Source: a virus
Virus record (IMG/VR): IMGVR_UViG_3300017530_000141
Span: 1 to 40,824 of that record
DNA length: 40,824 nt
Direction: 5' to 3' (one strand)
The translations under genes were made by a program, and so were the position numbers. Of this stretch, positions 35,617 to 40,824 are shown piece by piece; the stretch's first letter is position 1; the number at the start of each line of letters is the position of its first letter. Under the pieces are notes generated by a model. That model did no database searches and was not told where the DNA came from. It saw nothing but the letters and a program-made list of their open reading frames with translations.

Positions 35617-37014
35617 TCAGGCGGCTATGATGACGAAGGGAGACAGCTTGCTCGCTCCCTTGTGCGGCGTCAGGGCCGTCCGCCACCAGGGCGCGCCCGC
35701 GTTCCGGAGCCAGAACTTGAACGTCCGCTCGTGGTTCACGAATCGGACATGCATCGACTCGGCCGAGCGCAGCGGCTGGTATAGTCCGTCGAGGTACTGA
35801 GACCAGTTCCCGAGGATCAGGTCACCCGCCGCTCCGAGCGCCGATGGGTACTCGCTGAAGAAGATCGGACGGCCGAGCAGCATATCAGGCCGATCCTCCT
35901 GAAGGCTGGGCTGGAAGACGGTCACGATGCCACCCCCGACGGCGCCCTCGACAACGATCGCCGCCTGCGCCAGCTGCGGATACGTGTCGTGGTTCGCGAG
36001 CCAGATCATGCTTCCGTAACCCCAGGCCCGTGCCCGCATGTTGATGATGTCGGCGGCCGCGATCTCATTCGCATTCGCCCGGGTGATCGCCACGGTCGCT
36101 CCGGCGCCGATCACGCCTTGATACTCATTTGCACCGCCACCCCGGAGCTTCTCCGAGAGTATGTGATGCGCGAACTGATCGCGGAAGCCCGCTTCGATGA
36201 AGGCGATGAAGGAGATCGCCGAGTCCGTGAGGATCTCCTCGGTGGCATAGGCCAGTCCGAACAGCGAGGTGGCCTTGAGGGTCACCATCTCGAACAGCGC
36301 GCGGCTTGCCGTCGCCGCGACCGTCTCCGGCTTCCGCGTCACGGTGAATCCACCCGACACGCTGGTCTGATGGTTCTTATCAACCCGGGCTGGGATATCG
36401 ACGGTCGGCGCTTCCATGGGAATCGCTGCCGTACGGCCAGCCGTCGGATCACCCTCCATCCCGACCTGGAGCAGCGTAGCGAGCAACCCACGTCGAACCA
36501 GGAAACCGCCGACGGTATCGTCGTAGCCACCCTGCTCGTCAGAGCCGGCGGCCGCGAGGAAGGTCGGGTTGAAGCCGCGCGGCATCAGGTAGGCGATCTC
36601 GCCGGCCGCCTGCCGGTCCTCACGATCGGCGACGGCGAGCGGCTGCAACCGCTCATCGCTCACCAACCCACGATCGCGAAGACCGCTATTCTCCATAACC
36701 GCGAGCAGGAAATCGCGATGCGTCGTGAAGCCCCGGCGCGGGTCCTCCTCCACGCGGTTCTTGCCGACCTCCACCTTACCGGTCGGTCCCACAACCTGAA
36801 GGGCCGCCGCCTCGAGGTCCGCCTTCTCGATCTCCTCCCGCTGCCGAATGCTCTCGAGGAGCGCCAAGCGCCGCGCATCCAGAGCATCGTATTCCGCCTG
36901 CTGTTCCTCGGTGAGGCGTCCGTCCTCGGAGCTCTCGTCCGCGTCCGCGAGGATCGCCTTCATCTGATCGACGACCTCGGCATGCTGCTTCCGGTACTTC
37001 TCGAGCTTCGTCAT
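35617..37014 (-). CDS. Major capsid protein, HK97 fold, with N-terminal scaffolding region
   Basis: This is a 465-residue protein. Residues 1-115 are a coiled-coil delta-domain (KLEKYRKQHAEVVDQMKAIL, YDALDARRLALLESIRQREE) that acts as internal scaffold and is normally cut off by the prohead protease. The rest follows the HK97 order: GGFLVRRGLLATLLQVGMEG, AIPMEAPTVDIPARVDKNHQ, LATSLFG-type E-loop and spine regions (TLKATSLFGLAYATEEILTD), ANEIAAADIINMRARAWGYG, LLGRPIFFSEYPSALG and MHVRFVNHERTFKFWLRNAG. The ATG at 37012-37014 has ACGGAGC upstream; the frame open to 37113 is not conserved. The S49 protease gene is immediately upstream. Confidence 0.92.
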   Translation of the reverse strand: MTKLEKYRKQHAEVVDQMKAILADADESSEDGRLTEEQQAEYDALDARRLALLESIRQREEIEKADLEAAALQVVGPTGKVEVGKNRVEEDPRRGFTTHRDFLLAVMENSGLRDRGLVSDERLQPLAVADREDRQAAGEIAYLMPRGFNPTFLAAAGSDEQGGYDDTVGGFLVRRGLLATLLQVGMEGDPTAGRTAAIPMEAPTVDIPARVDKNHQTSVSGGFTVTRKPETVAATASRALFEMVTLKATSLFGLAYATEEILTDSAISFIAFIEAGFRDQFAHHILSEKLRGGGANEYQGVIGAGATVAITRANANEIAAADIINMRARAWGYGSMIWLANHDTYPQLAQAAIVVEGAVGGGIVTVFQPSLQEDRPDMLLGRPIFFSEYPSALGAAGDLILGNWSQYLDGLYQPLRSAESMHVRFVNHERTFKFWLRNAGAPWWRTALTPHKGASKLSPFVIIAA

Positions 37015-37202
37015 TGTGTTGCTCCGTATGGAGCGGACAGGACACGGGATAGGAGCACGGGCAAAGAAGAAGCGGGCGGGACTTGCCCTCGGAGTCCGTG
37101 CCTCCGATCGCATGTCCTCGCCCGCCAGTGCGTAACGAGTGACCCTGTAATCCGTCGGCGCGCGGTGCGCCAGTGCGTCACCGCTCTGCCATGATTGCCA
37201 TT
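37015..37202. other. Gap between protease and capsid genes with short repeats
   Basis: 188 bases hold no gene. They contain the direct repeat GCCAGTGCGT (at about 37123 and 37170) and the hairpin-forming GGCGCGCGGTGCGCC near 37158-37172, then a good ribosome site for the capsid gene. The gap may carry a promoter or processing site that raises capsid expression. Confidence 0.4.
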
Positions 37203-38102
37203 CTAGGGACTCGCATCCGCCGTGTCAAGTTCGAGCCGCCGGCGGAGCGAGCTGGCGTTCTTGCCACGCCGCCTTATCCTGCCCGCGAGCTGCTCGAATG
37301 CCTGATCGAATGTCGCGACCGCATCGGCCAGGTTTGCCTTCACGGAGGCCTCGGCATTGAGCAGACGGCCCTCCCCGTAACCGGCCAGGACGTTGGCCTG
37401 GCTGTCCCGCCGGTTCTTCGCCACCGCCTGCACGAACCAGCCGTAAACCTCATCGATCTGCGCCTGAAAAAACTCCTTCGTCTCCTCGGTGAGTGGGCTC
37501 CAGGGATTGCCCTCGATCTTATATTTGCCAGCGGAGAAGGTCGTGATGTCGACGCCCTCGTTCCCGAGCCACCGCGACCAGTCCTCATGCGCCGTCCAGA
37601 CGCCGACCGAACCCAGTTGCCCGCTCGGTGTGCTGAGGATCTGGTCGGCCGCCGAGCCGATCCAGTAGGCGCCGCTCGCCATCATCGTGTCGGCCAGGGC
37701 GATCATGGGTTTCTGGCCGCGGGCTGAACGGATTTTCTCGGCGAGCTCCGGCACGCCGTCAACATGACCGCCTGGAGAATCGACGTCGAAGAGGATAGCG
37801 TCGACGCGTTCATCCGCAATCGCCGCGTCGAAATCCGCGTCGATCTGGTCGACCCCCGTTCCCATGCTGAAGGCTCGCCGATTGATGATGCCATGGATCG
37901 GGATCACTGCGATCGTCGGCTCCCGGCTCGAGCGGCTGCGCGATCTCGCCGCGACTCCCGCCTCGGCGTGGATCTCCTCCACCGTGAAGCTCTCGCCCAG
38001 GACGAACTTCCGCCCGAACAGGTTGATGAGCGCGGCACCGGTCCTCGGCTCGATCACCAGCGGACTGAAGAGCGCGCGAAGCAGGCGCGGTAGGTCATTC
38101 AT
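37203..38102 (-). CDS. Prohead protease, S49 (SppA-like) family
   Basis: This is a 299-residue protein placed between portal and capsid genes, so it probably matures the capsid. The N-terminus is about 60 residues of connector. Then come the SppA-type motifs: TIAVIPIHGII, FDVDSPGGHVDG (oxyanion region), IALADTMMASGAYWIGSAAD with nucleophile Ser 143, and TTFSAGKYKIEGNPWSPLTE with likely general base Lys 193 or 195. The C-terminus carries an Arg-rich stretch (GRIRRRGKNASSLRRRLELD). The ATG at 38100-38102 overlaps the portal stop (ATGA). A 188-base gap separates it from the capsid gene. Confidence 0.9.
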   Translation of the reverse strand: MNDLPRLLRALFSPLVIEPRTGAALINLFGRKFVLGESFTVEEIHAEAGVAARSRSRSSREPTIAVIPIHGIINRRAFSMGTGVDQIDADFDAAIADERVDAILFDVDSPGGHVDGVPELAEKIRSARGQKPMIALADTMMASGAYWIGSAADQILSTPSGQLGSVGVWTAHEDWSRWLGNEGVDITTFSAGKYKIEGNPWSPLTEETKEFFQAQIDEVYGWFVQAVAKNRRDSQANVLAGYGEGRLLNAEASVKANLADAVATFDQAFEQLAGRIRRRGKNASSLRRRLELDTADASP

Positions 38103-39679
38103 CGTATTTCTCCATTGAGGGTCTGCTCCAATATCATGCGAACTTCGTCCTGACGCTCTGCACACCAGTCATCCGGCACGCCATCGGCCAGCGCGAACAG
38201 TGCTGTTTGCTCGATGCCGCGCGCGGCCTGATTCAGCGCCGCATCCTTGAGATCGAAGGACTCGGCCAGCGGTAGCAAGACGATCAGCGCGTAACCGCGA
38301 TGCTTCTCGTAGTAAGTCGCCAGCCATTCGAGCCAGCGGTCAGTATCCTCATCGGCCTTCTCCGCGCGCCGCTCGATCGCCCGTACCTCCTTGACCGCGA
38401 TTCGTTCCGCCGCATCACCGAGAAGCGGGCCAGGGATGCCGGCGCCTGTCCCGGTGCCCTCATCGGGCGCGCTGCCGCTCGTGTTGCGTGCCGCTCCCCG
38501 TGGGGCTTCCTGGTACTTATCCCCGCCCTCTCGCGGCCCTTCGTTCTCCTTGTGCCGGATCTCGTTCGGATTCCAGATGCCGATGTCGCGGCCGATTTGA
38601 TAGGCCTCCATGCGGTCCTTGAGATTACCGCGCACCAGGTCGGCGAACAGGAACTCGATGAAGAATTCCTCTTGCTCCTCCTCGTCGAGTAGCGCGTTGG
38701 TCATGGCCTGAGCCCAGCGGTCCGTCCAGGGCTTCATGGTGAAGTCGGTGAAGCCCTGCTTCTGTGATTCGATCCCCGTCCCCCAGGTCGTGGACTTCTC
38801 CTCGAGCCCGATCATGAAGAGCGGGACCCGCCAGAAGCGGGCGATATCGGCCACCTGGAAACGTCGCGGGTCGACGATGAAGCCCGAGTCATCGTGCTTG
38901 CCGAGCTCCGTCGCCTTCACTCCGTGAGTGAGGACCATCGCCTTCGAACGGTTCGCCCAGCCAGCATAGTTCTCGGCGATCATCCTATTCATTTCGGCGC
39001 GCTGCTCCTCCGTCAGCTTCGCCGGATGCTCAATCAGGAGCCGGCCGGTGGCGTCGTTCTTGAAGAATCCACCGACGTACGCCTCGCCGGCGGCGGCCAC
39101 GGCGATCGCCTCGCGTGCCAGCGCCGCCCTGGCCAACGATTCGAGCCCACCTGTTGGCAGGTCGCGGATGTGTAATACGCGTTCTTCCAAGAGCGTGCGG
39201 GGATCCTTACCCGGTTCTTCCACGACATAGCGGCTCCGCCCTGTATCTAGCACTTCCTCGGTCACATAGGCGGGATGAAGCGGGAGCAGTTCGACCCTTT
39301 CTCCATCGTCCTGGATTTCCGAGATCGCCTTGCCGCGGAGCCCGAGATGCATCTGCTGGCCGCCGAAGTAGTCCATCGGTGTCTTACGCTGGAACGGCCG
39401 GCGCCGGAGTGTCTGATAGAGCCGGTGCTCGCGGGCACGTTTCTTACTGCCATCATCGAGGCGGCGATACAGGATACAGGGCAGAGAAGCGAGCGTTTCG
39501 GCGATGAGGCTCGTGCAGGCAAAGACGGCCGAGACCCGGAGTGCCGTGTCCGGACCGATCGGGAATCCGCTGAAAGTTTCCGACCAGTAGCCGAGCTGCT
39601 GATACCACCGCTCATCCAGCGGACTCCAACTGACCCCCGCCTTCACGCGCGGTCGCTCGAGCAGGTCTATAATCCCCAT
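38099..39679 (-). CDS. Portal protein (HK97 family)
   Basis: This is a 526-residue portal through which DNA is packed. The family order is visible: PDTALRVSAVFACTSLIAET with LASLPCILYRR, DYFGGQQMHLGLRGKAISEI, LLPLHPAYVTEEVLDTGRSR, VLHIRDLPTGGLESLARAAL, EAYVGGFFKNDATGRLLIEH, SKAMVLTHGVKATELGKHDD, FQVADIARFWRVPLFMIGLE and STTWGTGIESQKQGF, with FADLVRGNLKDRMEAYQIGR and GIWNPNEIRHKENEG near the end of the core. The C-terminal 110 residues are a charged tail. The ATG at 39677-39679 has GGGGAGG seven bases upstream. The protease follows (ATGA). Confidence 0.92.
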   Translation of the reverse strand: MGIIDLLERPRVKAGVSWSPLDERWYQQLGYWSETFSGFPIGPDTALRVSAVFACTSLIAETLASLPCILYRRLDDGSKKRAREHRLYQTLRRRPFQRKTPMDYFGGQQMHLGLRGKAISEIQDDGERVELLPLHPAYVTEEVLDTGRSRYVVEEPGKDPRTLLEERVLHIRDLPTGGLESLARAALAREAIAVAAAGEAYVGGFFKNDATGRLLIEHPAKLTEEQRAEMNRMIAENYAGWANRSKAMVLTHGVKATELGKHDDSGFIVDPRRFQVADIARFWRVPLFMIGLEEKSTTWGTGIESQKQGFTDFTMKPWTDRWAQAMTNALLDEEEQEEFFIEFLFADLVRGNLKDRMEAYQIGRDIGIWNPNEIRHKENEGPREGGDKYQEAPRGAARNTSGSAPDEGTGTGAGIPGPLLGDAAERIAVKEVRAIERRAEKADEDTDRWLEWLATYYEKHRGYALIVLLPLAESFDLKDAALNQAARGIEQTALFALADGVPDDWCAERQDEVRMILEQTLNGEIR

Positions 39680-39691
39680 CACTCGCCTCCC

Positions 39692-39874
39692 CTAATCTCG
39701 CTGCAGAAATAGTCCCATCGCCGCCAGCGTCGCACCGAGTACCACGAGAGTCCAGGGCAAGGAGATCTGAACGCCACCCACAACGGCGATCGTGAGGCCG
39801 GCATAGACGTGAACGTCCCGCAAGTCGATCCAATCCACCCGCCAGGTGGGCCGCAGCCGGTCAGGCCACCTCAT
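39692..39874 (-). CDS. Small membrane protein between terminase and portal
   Basis: This is a 60-residue protein, MRWPDRLRPTWRVDWIDLRD and onwards. It has two hydrophobic stretches (VYAGLTIAVVGGVQISL and TLVVLGATLAAMGLFL). The ATG overlaps the large-terminase stop (ATGA), and it ends 13 bases before the portal start. Small membrane proteins at this place recur in phages, but I know of no function. Confidence 0.7.
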   Translation of the reverse strand: MRWPDRLRPTWRVDWIDLRDVHVYAGLTIAVVGGVQISLPWTLVVLGATLAAMGLFLQRD

Positions 39875-40824
39875 TCCGCATCCTCCACTCCGGCGCTCAC
39901 AAATTCGACGCCGAGTCCATCGACCACGCCGCCCATCTCGCCCTTCGCGATGGCATCATTTCGCGCTTCCCACGCGAGGATTGCCGCCATCGCGGCATCG
40001 ATCTTTCGCGGGCTGTCCGGCCGATCCTTTCGCAGGATCCAGAGCGTCTTCTCCTCCTCATCGAACAGATTCGTGAATGACTTACATGAGTTACCGATGT
40101 GTTGGATCAGTCGCTCATCGCCATCGTGGGTGAGCTCGCCGGCCGTGATCGCAGTGATGAACGAGCGAATCGCATAGGCCATAGGCCTCCGCCTGTTCGT
40201 CCACCATTCAATGACGATTTTGTCCCCGAACTCGCCCGCCCATCTCGCAATCCAGCTTTCCCATTTGGGTGGATCCGCATACATACGAACCACCGTCCAT
40301 TGCTCGAAAGCATCATGGACGGTTGCATCGACATCCTCGACTGGCACCTCCCAGTTCGGCAAGTGAAGCGGGCGCTCCCAGATTCCCAGCGGCCACTGGA
40401 AACCGGATTCGATCTCTGTTCCGACGAGCGCGGTCGCGTCGTCGTAGCGAGAGCCGTCGAAGCCGAGTGTGATCATCGCTCCCGCCGGGACCTCATGATC
40501 GATACCGAGCTCGCGCCAGCGAACGACATCAAAGGCCTTCGCCGATGCCTGGACCGGCCGGTTGAACCACACACGCTCGAGATACGCGAGATCGGCGTCC
40601 GGCTCGTGAAACGGCTCGATGATCCGATCGATATCGCTCCATTTGACGACAAAAGGGCCAGAGGCTTCGATCGCGGCATCCCGAAGCCCTTCGTCCGTGG
40701 ACAGATCGTGTTCTGATGCCTCGCGATGGAAGAAAAAGAGTCGCGCCGGCTTCTCCGTCTGCGCAAGCGCCCGGGCATGCTGCATCGTCATCTCGGCGAT
40801 GGAGCCCGCACCGGGTTCCGGCGC
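39871..40824 (-). CDS. terL: Terminase large subunit, C-terminal (nuclease) part; begins at 781
   Basis: This is the 3' portion of the large terminase, continuing the frame that starts at 781 (bases 40770-40824 equal 1-55). It carries the RNase H-like nuclease that cuts concatemeric DNA. Visible motifs are ITLGFDGSRYDDATALVG, whose first Asp is a likely metal ligand, then VRMYADPPKWES, and a C-terminal KIDAAMAAILAWEAR segment typical of the last acidic cluster of terminase nucleases. The stop overlaps the start of the next gene, a small membrane protein at 39874, by ATGA, so the two are translationally coupled. Family membership is clear from the motif order. The exact packaging mode (cos or headful) cannot be read from the sequence. 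Confidence 0.93.
   Translation of the reverse strand, partial: APEPGAGSIAEMTMQHARALAQTEKPARLFFFHREASEHDLSTDEGLRDAAIEASGPFVVKWSDIDRIIEPFHEPDADLAYLERVWFNRPVQASAKAFDVVRWRELGIDHEVPAGAMITLGFDGSRYDDATALVGTEIESGFQWPLGIWERPLHLPNWEVPVEDVDATVHDAFEQWTVVRMYADPPKWESWIARWAGEFGDKIVIEWWTNRRRPMAYAIRSFITAITAGELTHDGDERLIQHIGNSCKSFTNLFDEEEKTLWILRKDRPDSPRKIDAAMAAILAWEARNDAIAKGEMGGVVDGLGVEFVSAGVEDAE
40770..40824. repeat. Terminal direct repeat, copy 2 (circular assembly overlap)
   Basis: This is the second copy of the 55-base end overlap (see 1-55). Removing one copy leaves a circle of about 40,769 bp in which the large terminase is intact. Confidence 0.95.

Noticed and set aside
35989-37194. 401-residue open frame on the plus strand
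   Set aside because: It is antisense to the major capsid protein and has no ribosome site or domain.

Overview
The window is a complete, circularly assembled genome of a tailed, siphovirus-type phage. The first 55 bases (1-55) and the last 55 (40770-40824) are identical, and the large terminase gene runs in frame across that join, so the unique circle is about 40,769 bp. The DNA is GC-rich. About 60 genes are packed on the minus strand, and most neighbours overlap by ATGA, GTGA or TGATG. Only one gene, at 31041-31256, is convincingly on the plus strand. I see no tRNA, CRISPR array, insertion sequence, integrase or recognisable CI/Cro-type repressor, and no DNA polymerase or primase, so replication probably depends on host enzymes. 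The host cannot be fixed from sequence. A spanin-like protein hints at a Gram-negative host. The pectate-lyase-like spike, with a calcium-binding type tail, hints at a polysaccharide-coated soil or water bacterium.

Read in the direction of transcription (decreasing coordinates), there are two transcription units. The early or replication unit runs from 16881 down to 6612. It holds many small zinc-binding or membrane proteins, a DUF7694-like protein, a RusA-like resolvase, a winged-helix replication-initiator-like protein with iteron-like repeats inside its gene, a metallopeptidase-like protein, a HerA/FtsK-type ATPase with duplicated winged helices, and a protein with five helix-turn-helix units. 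A hairpin plus T-run terminator follows at 6523-6550. The ~645-base gap upstream of 16881 should hold the early promoter.

The late unit starts at 6491 and passes leftwards through the join, down to 17527. Its order is: structural and fibre genes (6491-1887), HNH nuclease, small and large terminase, then a small membrane protein, portal, S49 protease, HK97-type capsid, connectors, tail-completion proteins and major tail protein. Next come two paralogous overlapping genes in the tail-assembly-chaperone position, the tape measure, Dit-like and Tal-like tail-tip proteins, and a C1q-like adhesin. The unit ends with a pectate-lyase-like tailspike, two small fibre proteins, a sulfotransferase, a dual-specificity-type phosphatase, holin-like proteins, a GH108 endolysin and a spanin-like protein. 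A terminator lies at 17410-17486.

The most notable points are these: a lambda-O-like intragenic origin (12632-12793); a coupled sulfotransferase/phosphatase gene pair next to the lysis genes; a tail fibre with about sixteen 18-residue repeats; the five-HTH protein placed between the early and late units; a folded RNA-like element at 9084-9151; a possible programmed frameshift between two paralogous chaperone-position genes; and a lone plus-strand membrane-protein gene inside the tail operon.
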